Shown: positions 8,480-16,511 of the stretch, one piece after another
Layout of the letters: each line of letters begins with the position of its first letter
Position numbering within the stretch: position 1 is the stretch's first letter
NCBI RefSeq assembly: GCF_000382365.1
Contig: NZ_KB908215.1
Coordinates: forward strand, 620,001 to 684,000
Reading direction: 5' to 3'
Origin: Pannonibacter phragmitetus DSM 14782
GTDB lineage: Bacteria; Pseudomonadota; Alphaproteobacteria; Rhizobiales; Stappiaceae
Length of the DNA: 64,000 bases
Made by a program: the position numbers and the translations under genes
The notes under the pieces: generated by a model
Told to the model about the DNA's origin: nothing
Seen by the model: the letters and a program-made list of their open reading frames with translations, nothing else
The model's database searches: none

Positions 8480-8749
8480 ATGGCGAACGGAACGCTTTCC
8501 CACGACGAAGCTGCGGCTCTGGCCGCCCTGTCCTTTGAAGAGGCACTGAGTCAGCTGGAAAGCATTGTCCGGGCTCTGGAGCAGGGCAATGTGCCGCTGG
8601 AAAAGAGCATCGAAATGTACGAGCGTGGAGACAGGCTGCGCGCACGCTGCGACCAGCTTCTGAAAGCTGCGGAAGAAAAGGTGGAGAAGATCCAGCTTGG
8701 CGCTGACGGCCGCGCCGCAAAGACCGTGCCGCTTGACCCCGAGGCCTGA
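8480..8749 (+). CDS. xseB: Exodeoxyribonuclease VII small subunit
   Basis: Small helical subunit that binds XseA in exonuclease VII, which degrades single-stranded DNA. The 89 residues contain the family core LSFEEALSQLESIVRALE followed by G-x-V-P-L-E-x-S and a basic Arg-rich helix (YERGDRLRARC), then a lysine/glutamate helix. Length and motif order match XseB closely. In related genomes dxs comes straight after. Here a regulator gene and a minus-strand transcript intervene. Confidence 0.96.
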   Translation: MANGTLSHDEAAALAALSFEEALSQLESIVRALEQGNVPLEKSIEMYERGDRLRARCDQLLKAAEEKVEKIQLGADGRAAKTVPLDPEA

Positions 8750-8778
8750 ACGGCCCGTCATGTGAGGCTCGAGTGATC

Positions 8779-9969
8779 ATGGATGCAAACGGAGGCAAGA
8801 GAATTTTCGGCGGCGGCGGCCCTGAGGATGCAGCCTCTGCCTTCAACCAGATGCTCGATGCCGTGTTTGAGGCGGTGCTTGAACCTGCCGGGTGGGGCGC
8901 CGTGTGCGCTGCCCTGGAACAGCATCTTGAGGCGCAACTGCTTCTCATGACGTTCGGCCCGGATGGCCGTCACGATGCCCGCTTCTGTGACCGTTCTGCC
9001 GCCGAGCCGATGCTCATTCACCTGGCCCGCAGTCAGGTGGAGAGCGGCAAATCTGTCATAGCCTACATGCTGCATGATGCCGGTCTGCTGACCTACCATT
9101 GCAAGCGCAAGATCATCTGCCCGTCGCTGCAGCACGAGCTGGAGCCCTCGCCTGCAAGGGACAGCCTGCGTTACACCAAGGCGCTGATGACCCGCGTCTA
9201 CGAAAAGGACGGATACAAGGCGTTGCTCGTCGCCTGCCGCTCCCAATCGCAGCCCTCTTTTGACGTTCAGGAGTTCCACTACGTTGACCTGCTGTCAAAG
9301 CGGCTCAACATCGCCCTTGAATGCGCATCCCGCGTCAGGCAGGCGCGTCTGGACGCAGGACAGGCGGCGTTGATGGCAGGCTCGGGCTGCCACTTGTCCA
9401 TGCTGATGGACCCGATGCGCCGCATCATCGCGAGCCGGGGGCCAGCTCTGGAAGAACTCGGGCTGAACCAGATTCTCGAAGTCCGCAACGGGCGGCTCAA
9501 CATTCTGTCACGGGAACTGGAAGAGCTTTTCGAGCCAATGGCCGACAAGATGGCTCCGGGGCTTCTGCTTGGCGCGATCCGGCCTGACAAACGGCAATCA
9601 GACACGAACAATCAGCAGGAACTTGTTCTGATCACCGAAAGCGGAACACCTTGCCGCATCGTGCTGAAACTCAGCGGCCAGGAGGTTCAGGAAGGGCCAC
9701 CACAACTGGTGATACGCATACACCTGCCGCGCGGCATTCCTGCCGAGATCAGTGCGGCTCTGCAGGCGGTTTACGGGCTGTCCCGGAGCGAGGCCCGGCT
9801 GGTGCAGTTTCTGGTCGCAAGCGGGTCGCTGACCGATACGCTGGACTCACTGTCGGTCACCCGCAACACGGCCAAGACGCATTTGCGCCGTATCTACGAG
9901 AAAACGGGCACCCGCTCCCAGCTGGAACTGGCGCAGACAGTCTACAGGCTGGCAAGCTTATACTACTGA
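8779..9969 (+). CDS. LuxR-type helix-turn-helix regulator with unassigned sensor region
   Basis: DNA-binding regulator of about 396 residues. The C-terminal 65 residues form a GerE/LuxR-type HTH: LSRSEARLVQFLVASGSLTD followed by the recognition helix region NTAKTHLRRIYEKTGTRSQLEL. The N-terminal 330 residues match no input domain I can name, neither an autoinducer domain nor an obvious receiver with its phospho-acceptor Asp. The ATG at 8779 is used, and a GTG at 8773 is possible. It interrupts the usual xseB-dxs order. Target genes are unknown. Solo LuxR proteins of this size sense many kinds of signal. Confidence 0.8.
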   Translation: MDANGGKRIFGGGGPEDAASAFNQMLDAVFEAVLEPAGWGAVCAALEQHLEAQLLLMTFGPDGRHDARFCDRSAAEPMLIHLARSQVESGKSVIAYMLHDAGLLTYHCKRKIICPSLQHELEPSPARDSLRYTKALMTRVYEKDGYKALLVACRSQSQPSFDVQEFHYVDLLSKRLNIALECASRVRQARLDAGQAALMAGSGCHLSMLMDPMRRIIASRGPALEELGLNQILEVRNGRLNILSRELEELFEPMADKMAPGLLLGAIRPDKRQSDTNNQQELVLITESGTPCRIVLKLSGQEVQEGPPQLVIRIHLPRGIPAEISAALQAVYGLSRSEARLVQFLVASGSLTDTLDSLSVTRNTAKTHLRRIYEKTGTRSQLELAQTVYRLASLYY

Positions 9970-10012
9970 CCCCTCAGTAAAACTGCCGAAGCTGCCGAAC
10001 CAGTCTAAACCA

Positions 10013-10044
10013 GTTGACCTGCCGTAAATTGACGTAAGGTCAAC
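10013..10044. repeat. Spaced inverted repeat after the LuxR-type gene
   Basis: GTTGACCT (10013-10020) and its exact complement AGGTCAAC (10037-10044) are separated by 16 bases. This could be a binding site, but it lies downstream of the regulator and just beyond the minus-strand terminator, so the role is unclear. Confidence 0.3.
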
Positions 10045-10053
10045 CATAGCCAC

Positions 10054-10313
10054 AAAAAAAGGACCGTGCCGAAACACGGTCCAAGTTATCACTGTGCACG
10101 TGGCCCCATCGACCACGCGTAACCCTTAGGACATTTCAAACCTTGCTGCATCACCCTTTCGGGTGACAACGAGCGACTTCTGATATGTTTTCTTCGCCCA
10201 TAAATCGCTGATTGCTTCACTATTACCGCTCCTGGAGCCAAGACACCTTGCCGAACGGTTTGCGCCGCCCAGATGGTTGGTGTAAGGCTCGAACCTTGTT
10301 TGCGCCGCATCAT
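10054..10313 (-). ncRNA. Minus-strand transcript: structured RNA or atypical 74-codon gene
   Basis: A clear intrinsic terminator acts on the minus strand: ggaccgtg/cacggtcc (10061-10082) followed in that direction by seven T residues. Upstream of it are a GNRA-capped hairpin tcaccc-gaaa-gggtga (10151-10166 region) and cgtgg/ccacg (about 10100-10118). A 74-codon frame (10089-10313, product starting MMRRKQGSS, very basic) runs almost exactly to the terminator. Its codon third positions are only about half G or C (38 of 74 counted), far below the neighbours, and no ribosome site precedes it. I therefore favour a non-coding RNA, with a foreign small gene as the alternative. It is divergent from dxs. 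Confidence 0.4.
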
Positions 10314-10339
10314 TGCCGTGTCATGGAGTGACCCAAAGC

Positions 10340-12259
10340 GTGTCTTCTAAGCCGCATACCCCTTTGCTTGACGGGATCACCGGCATGGACGCCCTGCGCG
10401 CCCTGCCCGAGAGCGACCTGCGCCAGCTGGCCGAAGAACTGCGCACGGAAACAATTGATGCAGTCTCCCAGACCGGCGGGCACCTTGGCGCAGGCCTTGG
10501 CGTCGTCGAGCTGACGGTGGCGCTGCACTATGTCTTCAACACGCCAGATGACCGGCTGATCTGGGACGTGGGTCACCAGTGCTACCCGCACAAGATCCTG
10601 ACCGGACGGCGCGGCCGCATCCGCACCCTGCGCCAGCCGGGCGGCCTTTCGGGCTTCACCAAGCGGACCGAGAGCGAGTTCGACCCCTTCGGTGCGGCCC
10701 ATTCCTCCACATCCATCTCAGCCGGCCTTGGCATGTCCGTGGCGCGGGATCTGGACGGGCGCAGCAACAATGTCATCGCCGTCATCGGCGACGGGTCGAT
10801 CTCGGCCGGCATGGCCTATGAGGCCATGAACAATGCCGGGGCGCTCAACTCGCGGCTGATCGTCATCCTCAACGACAACGACATGTCCATCGCCCCGCCG
10901 GTGGGTGCCATGTCAGCCTATCTGGCGCGGCTCGTTTCGGGCCCGGCCTACAAGTCGCTGCGCGATGCGGCCAAGAAGATTGCACACACCCTGCCGCGCC
11001 CGCTTCAGGAAAAGGCGGCACGGGCCGAGGAATATGCCCGGGGCTTCTGGACCGGCGGCACCCTGTTCGAGGAACTGGGCTTCTATTACGTCGGCCCGGT
11101 CGATGGCCACAACATGGACCATCTGCTGCCCGTCCTGAAGAATGTGCGCGACACCCATCAGGGGCCGGTGCTCATTCACGTGGTCACCCAGAAGGGCAAG
11201 GGCTACGCCCCGGCAGAAGGCGCCAAGGACAAGTATCACGGCGTCGCGCGCTTCGATGTGATCACTGGCAAGCAGGACAAGCCCAAGGCCAACGCGCCGA
11301 GCTATACCAGCGTCTTTGCCCGTGCGCTGGTGGAAGAAGCAGAGCGTGACGAGAAGATCGTCGGCGTCACCGCAGCCATGCCCGACGGCACCGGCCTTGA
11401 CCTGATGCAGCAGGTGTTCCCCACCCGCGTCTTCGACGTCGGCATTGCCGAACAGCATGCCGTCACGTTTGGTGCGGGCCTTGCCAGTGAGGGCTACAAG
11501 CCTTTCGTCGCCATCTATTCCACCTTCCTGCAGCGCGGCTACGATCAGGTGGTGCATGACGTGGCCATTCAGGGCCTGCCCGTGCGCTTCCCCATCGACC
11601 GTGCGGGGCTGGTGGGCGCCGATGGCCCCACGCATGCGGGTGCCTTCGACACCGCCTTCCTCGCCTGCCTGCCCGGCTTCGTGGTGATGGCAGCCGCCGA
11701 CGAGGCCGAGCTGAAGCATATGGTGGCAACCGCTGCAGCATATGACGAAGGCCCCATCTCCTTCCGCTATCCGCGCGGTGAAGGCCTTGGCATCGAATTG
11801 CCGGAACGCGGGCAGGTGCTGCCGGTCGGCAAGGGCATCATCCGCAAGGAAGGCACCAAGGTGGCGCTTCTGTCCTTCGGCACCCGCCTGGCGGAGTGCA
11901 TGACGGCTGCTCATGAGCTGGATGCGGCCGGTCTTTCGACGACCGTGGCCGACGCCCGCTTCGCCAAGCCGCTGGACCTGGACCTGCTGACGCGGCTCAC
12001 CCGCGAGCATGAGGTGCTGATCACCGTCGAGGAAGGCTCCGTCGGCGGCTTCGGCAGCCATGTGCTGAGCGCGCTGGCCGAGCTTGGCGCGCTGGACCGG
12101 GGCCTCAAGGTGCGCACCATGACCCTGCCGGACCGCTATCAGGACCATGACAAGCCCGACGTGATGTACCGTGACGCAGGCCTCACCGCCGAGGGCATCA
12201 TGCGCAAGGTCTTCGAGGTGCTGGGCAAGGACGCTGCCGGACTCGCCTTACGCGCCTGA
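10340..12259 (+). CDS. dxs: 1-deoxy-D-xylulose-5-phosphate synthase
   Basis: Thiamine-diphosphate enzyme condensing pyruvate and glyceraldehyde 3-phosphate, the first step of the MEP isoprenoid pathway, also feeding thiamine and PLP synthesis. 639 residues. The ThDP motif starts at GDGSISAGM (150-158) and ends at the Asn in ILNDNDMS. The transketolase pyrimidine domain begins near YTSVFARAL, with GIAEQHAV and [10 protein letters not shown], and the C-terminal transketolase domain ends the protein. The GTG at 10340 has GGAG 11 bases upstream and gives the usual DXS length. An earlier TTG at 10313 was not chosen. tlyA normally sits close by and is found 3.3 kb on. Confidence 0.96.
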   Translation: MSSKPHTPLLDGITGMDALRALPESDLRQLAEELRTETIDAVSQTGGHLGAGLGVVELTVALHYVFNTPDDRLIWDVGHQCYPHKILTGRRGRIRTLRQPGGLSGFTKRTESEFDPFGAAHSSTSISAGLGMSVARDLDGRSNNVIAVIGDGSISAGMAYEAMNNAGALNSRLIVILNDNDMSIAPPVGAMSAYLARLVSGPAYKSLRDAAKKIAHTLPRPLQEKAARAEEYARGFWTGGTLFEELGFYYVGPVDGHNMDHLLPVLKNVRDTHQGPVLIHVVTQKGKGYAPAEGAKDKYHGVARFDVITGKQDKPKANAPSYTSVFARALVEEAERDEKIVGVTAAMPDGTGLDLMQQVFPTRVFDVGIAEQHAVTFGAGLASEGYKPFVAIYSTFLQRGYDQVVHDVAIQGLPVRFPIDRAGLVGADGPTHAGAFDTAFLACLPGFVVMAAADEAELKHMVATAAAYDEGPISFRYPRGEGLGIELPERGQVLPVGKGIIRKEGTKVALLSFGTRLAECMTAAHELDAAGLSTTVADARFAKPLDLDLLTRLTREHEVLITVEEGSVGGFGSHVLSALAELGALDRGLKVRTMTLPDRYQDHDKPDVMYRDAGLTAEGIMRKVFEVLGKDAAGLALRA

Positions 12260-12336
12260 CGGCTGCCGCATCACCGCACGAAAATTTTCACAACCACCGG
12301 GTAGACTTCTGCCTTGCGTGCGTTGAGGATGACATC

Positions 12337-13698
12337 ATGATCAAGGCTCTGGCCTCCATCTCCGCCCTGCTTGCCTCGGTGGCGCTGCTGCTCGTCGGCC
12401 ACGGCCTGCAGGGAACGCTGCTGCCGCTTGCCGCGCAGCAGGCGTCTTTCTCCGATCTCGAAATCGGCTTCATGTCGTCGTTCTACTTTGTCGGCATGGT
12501 GCTCGGCTGCCTTGGCTCGCCCTACGTGATCATGCGCGCCGGTCATATCCGGGCCTTCGCGGCGCTGGTTTCGCTGATGTCGGCTGCCGTCATCCTGCAC
12601 CCGGTGCTGATGGACCCTATCTCGTGGAGCCTCATCCGCGCCATCTCGGGCTTCTGTCTCGCCGGCTTCTACATGATCGTCGAAAGCTGGCTGAACGAGG
12701 CCGCCGACAACCGCAACCGCGGCACCATCATGTCGGTCTATATCGTCGTGCTCTATGCAGCGATGATGGCCGGTCAGGTGTCGATCACCGCCACCGGCAT
12801 CACCAGCTTCCTGCCCTTTGCCGTGGCCTCCGTCATGGTCAGCCTCGCGGTCATCCCCGTGTCGCTGACCAACGCCAATCAGCCTGCGCCGATCACGCTG
12901 GTGCGCTTCCGCCCGGTGAAGCTTTACATCACCTCGCCCGCCGCCCTTGTCGGCTGCTTCCTTGTCGGTGTCGCCGGCAGCGCCATGTGGACGCTGACGC
13001 CGCTCTATGGCTCGCAGATCGGCCTCAGCAATGATCAGGCCGCGTTCTATGCCGCAGCCTTCATCGGCGGCGGCGTGCTTGCCCAGTGGCCCTTTGGCCG
13101 CCTGTCGGACCGTATCGACCGGCGTTTCGTGCTCGTCGGCCTTGCCATGGCGACATTGACGATGGCCTGCCTGATTGTTGTCTTCAAGCCCTCAAGCCCG
13201 CTCATCGCCACCTTGATGACCATGAGCGTCGGCGCCTTCCTGCAGCCCGCCTATTCCGTCGCCGTCGCCCATGCCTATGATCATGCCGACCCGGCGGAAT
13301 ATGTGGAGACCTCTTCCGGCCTGCTGCTCGCCTATGGCATCGGCTCGATCCTGGGCCCCATGTCAGCCTCGCTGCTGATGTATGTCATGGGCTCGGAAGG
13401 GCTCTATGCTCAGGTGGCCCTGGTGCAGGTGGTGACGATCCTGTTCGTTTCCGGCCGTCTGCTGGCCCGCAAGACCCCTGCGCGCGCCGACAAGACCGGC
13501 TTCGAATATGCCGCGACCGCGCAGGTCGGCTCGGTCATCGCCCCCGACCCGCTGGACACGGCCGACCCGCTCATCATTCCGCCGGAAGAATTCCCGGCCT
13601 ATGACACACAGGCCTTCGATCCGGCGGAGCCCGGTGTCACGGAGGAGAATGTTCCCGGCGCCGGACAGGAGCAGGACAGGACCGATACACAGCGCTAA
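12337..13698 (+). CDS. MFS transporter, YcaD-like
   Basis: Twelve-helix inner-membrane transporter of 453 residues. The first helix (SALLASVALLLVGHGLQGTL) and the inter-helix motif region after TM2 are typical of the YcaD/UMF-type MFS group common in alphaproteobacteria. The central loop carries the second signature GRLSDRIDRR. The last 55 residues are hydrophilic, rich in Asp, Pro and Glu, and probably cytoplasmic. The substrate is unknown. It lies between dxs and the copper cluster with 77 and 60 base gaps. Confidence 0.85.
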   Translation: MIKALASISALLASVALLLVGHGLQGTLLPLAAQQASFSDLEIGFMSSFYFVGMVLGCLGSPYVIMRAGHIRAFAALVSLMSAAVILHPVLMDPISWSLIRAISGFCLAGFYMIVESWLNEAADNRNRGTIMSVYIVVLYAAMMAGQVSITATGITSFLPFAVASVMVSLAVIPVSLTNANQPAPITLVRFRPVKLYITSPAALVGCFLVGVAGSAMWTLTPLYGSQIGLSNDQAAFYAAAFIGGGVLAQWPFGRLSDRIDRRFVLVGLAMATLTMACLIVVFKPSSPLIATLMTMSVGAFLQPAYSVAVAHAYDHADPAEYVETSSGLLLAYGIGSILGPMSASLLMYVMGSEGLYAQVALVQVVTILFVSGRLLARKTPARADKTGFEYAATAQVGSVIAPDPLDTADPLIIPPEEFPAYDTQAFDPAEPGVTEENVPGAGQEQDRTDTQR

Positions 13699-13758
13699 CT
13701 TGCAAGGTGCGGCAAATTTGCGCTCGCACGGTGCACAGGAAATAGTCATAGTGCGCCC

Positions 13759-14178
13759 ATGAAGACGCCCTCGAGCCTGTTTGCAATCCTGCGCACGGAA
13801 CGCACGCCATTCGCGCTGATGGCGGTGATTGCCCTTGTCTTCAGGCTCTTCCTGCTGGCGTCCCCTGTTCATGCGGCAACGCTGGCCGGGGATGTGGACT
13901 TCGGCAGCATCTGTCTCGGCATGAGCCAGAGCGTTGAGGCCTCCCTGCCCGGCGATAAACCAGCTGAAGCACCCAGGGCGCCGCATGATCCGGCAGCCTG
14001 CGTCTGTGCCACGGGCTGCCACATTGCCATCACCGGCCCGCTGTTTGCCGCGCCCTTAAGCGATTCAAGCCTGCGCATTCCGGAAGCGGCACTTCTGCCG
14101 CTGCTGCAAAACCAGTCCCTTCCCGTCACCGAAGCCTTGCTGACCGGCAAGGCCATCAGGGCACCGCCTGCGGTCTGA
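13759..14178 (+). CDS. DUF2946-like exported protein, probably copper-related
   Basis: 139 residues with one N-terminal hydrophobic segment (about residues 18-38, ending SPVHAATL) acting as signal peptide or anchor. The mature part has Cys/His pairs: SICLGMS, then HDPAACVCATGCH. Small proteins of this build, usually called DUF2946, sit next to copper-handling genes. Here PCuAC and SCO genes follow directly. A role in periplasmic copper binding is inference from context. It starts a three- or four-gene run on the plus strand. Confidence 0.65.
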   Translation: MKTPSSLFAILRTERTPFALMAVIALVFRLFLLASPVHAATLAGDVDFGSICLGMSQSVEASLPGDKPAEAPRAPHDPAACVCATGCHIAITGPLFAAPLSDSSLRIPEAALLPLLQNQSLPVTEALLTGKAIRAPPAV

Positions 14179-14250
14179 CATCCCGCACGCATTCACCCCT
14201 GATGATCTGCGGCATGCCTGATGCTGCCGCCCTCTTTGACTGGAAGACAC

Positions 14251-14751
14251 ATGACCATTCTGAAGACCCTCGCCGGCGCTGCCGCTGCACTCGCCCTGCT
14301 CGCTTCCTCCGCCATGGCGCATGAGTTCAAGCTCGGCGATCTCGTCATCAACCACCCCTGGACCCGCGCTACTCCGCCGAATGCTCCGGCAGCCGGCGGC
14401 TTCCTGAAGGTGCACAATGGCGGGGCTGCCGATGACAAGCTGATTTCCGCAAGTTCCCCGGCCGCTGGCCGCGTCGAGCTGCATGAAATGGCGGTTATCG
14501 ACAGCATCATGAAGATGCGGGAAGTCGAAGGCGGCATCGCCCTGCCGGCCGGTCAGGACACCGAGCTGAAGCCGGGCGGCCTGCACATCATGCTCATGGA
14601 GCTGAAGCAGCCCTTCACTGAAGGCGAAAGCATCCCGCTGACCCTGACCTTTGAAAAGGCAGGCCCCATCGACGTGACGCTGAAAGTCGAAAAGATGGGC
14701 GCCAAGGGCAATGACCACGGCAGCCACAACGGGGCAGCCCACAGCCACTGA
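14251..14751 (+). CDS. Periplasmic copper chaperone PCu(A)C
   Basis: Copper(I) carrier that delivers copper toward the CuA site of cytochrome oxidase. It has a signal peptide (residues 1-23, ending SAMA), then the PCuAC core with NHPWTRATPPNAPAAGGF, the His/Met ligand cluster VELHEMAVID ... MKMREV and the later GGLHIMLMELK. The C-terminus is His-rich (NDHGSHNGAAHSH) and may add copper sites. The ATG at 14251 starts the signal peptide. The SCO gene begins 8 bases after the stop, so the two are co-transcribed and probably work in sequence. Confidence 0.93.
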   Translation: MTILKTLAGAAAALALLASSAMAHEFKLGDLVINHPWTRATPPNAPAAGGFLKVHNGGAADDKLISASSPAAGRVELHEMAVIDSIMKMREVEGGIALPAGQDTELKPGGLHIMLMELKQPFTEGESIPLTLTFEKAGPIDVTLKVEKMGAKGNDHGSHNGAAHSH

Positions 14752-14759
14752 GAGGGAAC

Positions 14760-15377
14760 ATGTCTTCTCTGAAATTCATCCGCTACGGCGCTTGGGCGGC
14801 AGTTGCCGCCCTCGCCATCGGCGCAGGATATGTCACCGTCTCGCAGATGCAGAACGGCAGCGGCGGGGCGCAGGTTGCCTCCGTTGCCAGCATCGGCGGC
14901 CCCTTCACGCTCGTGCGCGGCGACGGCACCACGGTGACCGACAAGGACTTTGCCGGCAAGCCGCTGGCCATCTTCTTCGGCTTCACCTTCTGTCCGGATG
15001 TCTGCCCCACCACCCTGTCGGACCTGCAGGGCTGGATAGAGCAGCTTGGGCCTGATGCGGACAAGATGAACTATGCTTTCGTGTCGGTTGACCCGGAGCG
15101 CGACACCCCGCAGGTGATCGGCGACTATGTGGCGGCCTTCGACCCGCGCATCACGCCGCTGACCGGCTCGCGCGAGCAGATCGACGAGGTGATCAAGGCC
15201 TATCGCGTCTATGCCAAGAAAGTTCCGCTGGACGGCGGCGGCTATACGATGGATCATTCGGCGATGATCTACCTCATGGATGGCAGCAACCGCTTCGTCG
15301 GCACCATCGCCTATGAGGAAGATCCGGCAACTGCGCTGCAGAAGCTGAAGAACCTGATCGCCCGCAACGGCGCCTGA
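14760..15377 (+). CDS. SCO1/SenC-type copper metallochaperone
   Basis: Membrane-anchored thioredoxin-fold protein needed to assemble the CuA centre of cytochrome c oxidase. 205 residues: one N-terminal membrane helix (8-27), then the thioredoxin domain. The copper-binding motif CPDVC (Cys78 and Cys82 within FGFTFCPDVCPTT) and the distal ligand His166 (YTMDHSAMIY) are all present, as is VDPERDTP. It follows the PCuAC gene by 8 bases and precedes a 45-codon membrane ORF. Confidence 0.95.
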   Translation: MSSLKFIRYGAWAAVAALAIGAGYVTVSQMQNGSGGAQVASVASIGGPFTLVRGDGTTVTDKDFAGKPLAIFFGFTFCPDVCPTTLSDLQGWIEQLGPDADKMNYAFVSVDPERDTPQVIGDYVAAFDPRITPLTGSREQIDEVIKAYRVYAKKVPLDGGGYTMDHSAMIYLMDGSNRFVGTIAYEEDPATALQKLKNLIARNGA

Positions 15378-15426
15378 CAGCCAAGCCCCTGCAGAGGCGG
15401 GAGCCAGGACAACGGGAGACTTGGAC

Positions 15427-15564
15427 GTGGTATCCGGACGCTGGATCGCGGCAGGCGGACTGACGGGCGGAGCGCTGATTGCGCTGGCCGGTTTCGGCTG
15501 GCTGCGCTATGGCGAACAGCTCTATTTCGATGTTCTGGCGGCCGGCCTCGCCGGCTGCCTCTGA
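15427..15564 (+). CDS. Small membrane protein downstream of SCO
   Basis: 45-codon frame with a GTG start and a GGGAG ribosome site 8 bases upstream. The product has one hydrophobic segment (GGLTGGALIALAGFGWL) and ends FDVLAAGLAGCL. The stop at 15562 lies 33 bases before tlyA, and the frame sits 49 bases after the SCO stop. It fits a small protein of the copper/oxidase operon, although I recognise no named family. A TTG at 15421 is too close to the ribosome site. Confidence 0.5.
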   Translation: MVSGRWIAAGGLTGGALIALAGFGWLRYGEQLYFDVLAAGLAGCL

Positions 15565-15597
15565 ACACCGGTATCACCCCTCCGGAACCCCGTCCGC

Positions 15598-16341
15598 ATG
15601 TCCAGCCGCCAGCGCCTTGACCAGTGCCTTGCCGACCTCGGCCTTGCCCCCAGCCGCGCCCGTGCGCGCGATGCCATTCTGCGCGGCACGGTCAGTGTCG
15701 ATGGCGTGGTCATCACCAAGCCCGGGCAGCTGGTTTCCCCCGCCCAGAAGATCACGCTGGCCGATCCGGCACAGAACTACGTCTCGCGCGCCGCATTGAA
15801 ACTTCTGGCAGCGCTGGACGCCTTTCCCGTTGATCCTGCCGGCAAGACCTGTCTGGATGCCGGCGCCTCCACCGGCGGCTTCACGCAGGTGCTGCTGGAG
15901 CGTGGTGCGGCCCGTGTCCACGCCATTGATGTGGGCCACGGCCAGCTGCATGAGCGCATTGCTTCCAACCCGAAGGTCAACCGCCGCGACGGGCTCAACG
16001 CCCGTGACCTGACGCTGGCGGACCTTGAGGGCGAGGCGCCGCAGCTGATCGTCTCGGACGTCAGTTTCATTTCCCTGAAACTCGCCCTGCCTCCGGCGCT
16101 GGAGCTTGCGCCCCCCGGTGCCGAAACCATTCTCCTGGTCAAGCCGCAGTTCGAGGTGGGCCGTCAGGGCATCGGCAAGGGCGGTCTGGTGCAGCCGGAT
16201 CTGGTGGAGCCTTGCGCCGAAGACCTGCGCCTCTGGCTCGATGCCCTGCCCGGCTGGAAGTCTCACGGCCTCATCCCCTCCCCCGTCACCGGCGGCGACG
16301 GCAACCGCGAGTTTCTGCTCTATGGCCGCAAGGACGGCTGA
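15598..16341 (+). CDS. tlyA: TlyA-family rRNA 2'-O-methyltransferase / hemolysin A homologue
   Basis: 247 residues: an S4 RNA-binding domain (1-60, opening RQRLDQCLADLGLAPSRARA) followed by an FtsJ-like methyltransferase domain. The SAM motif is LDAGASTGGFTQVLL (86-100). The later VKPQFE carries the catalytic lysine region. By family, TlyA proteins 2'-O-methylate cytidines of 16S and/or 23S rRNA, while 'hemolysin' is a historic name. Its place downstream of dxs is the usual Rhizobiales arrangement, although 3 kb of extra genes now lie between. Confidence 0.93.
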   Translation: MSSRQRLDQCLADLGLAPSRARARDAILRGTVSVDGVVITKPGQLVSPAQKITLADPAQNYVSRAALKLLAALDAFPVDPAGKTCLDAGASTGGFTQVLLERGAARVHAIDVGHGQLHERIASNPKVNRRDGLNARDLTLADLEGEAPQLIVSDVSFISLKLALPPALELAPPGAETILLVKPQFEVGRQGIGKGGLVQPDLVEPCAEDLRLWLDALPGWKSHGLIPSPVTGGDGNREFLLYGRKDG

Positions 16342-16342
16342 G

Positions 16343-16378
16343 CCCCCTCACTGAGCTTGACTCATTGGGGGCAAGCCC
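16343..16378 (+). terminator. Hairpin after tlyA
   Basis: CCCCC ... GGGGG enclosing TGAG/CTCA with loop CTTGA, directly after the tlyA stop codon. No T-run follows, so Rho-independent termination is uncertain. Confidence 0.4.
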
Positions 16379-16391
16379 GTGCGGCGTCTGG

Positions 16392-16433
16392 GCAATTTCA
16401 AGGCGTGATGCGTCAGCATCTCAAAGCCTTGGT
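16392..16433. repeat. Short palindromic intergenic repeat (RIME-like), copy 2
   Basis: Reverse-complement copy of the element at 447-486, differing at about three positions including a one-base indel. It carries the same nested palindrome GATGC-gtca-type core within AAGGC/GCCTT arms. It lies between tlyA and the RNA methyltransferase gene. Confidence 0.65.
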
Positions 16434-16511
16434 ATAAGGAAGGCGAGCCTATTGCATAAACCCCGCAATTCCGCGCTTGCGGTTGAGGGCGGGGCGGGGT
16501 ATCGCACGGCG

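Noticed and set aside
7373-8761. 462-codon minus-strand frame opposite the deacetylase and xseB
   Set aside because: Overlaps two recognised genes and reads as antisense.
10280-10300. GGTTCGAGCC on the minus strand, like a tRNA T-arm
   Set aside because: The T-stem pairs poorly, the distance to a CCA end is wrong and no anticodon or D-arm is found. A permuted tmRNA was considered but neither the tag sequence nor the tRNA-like 5' half is present.
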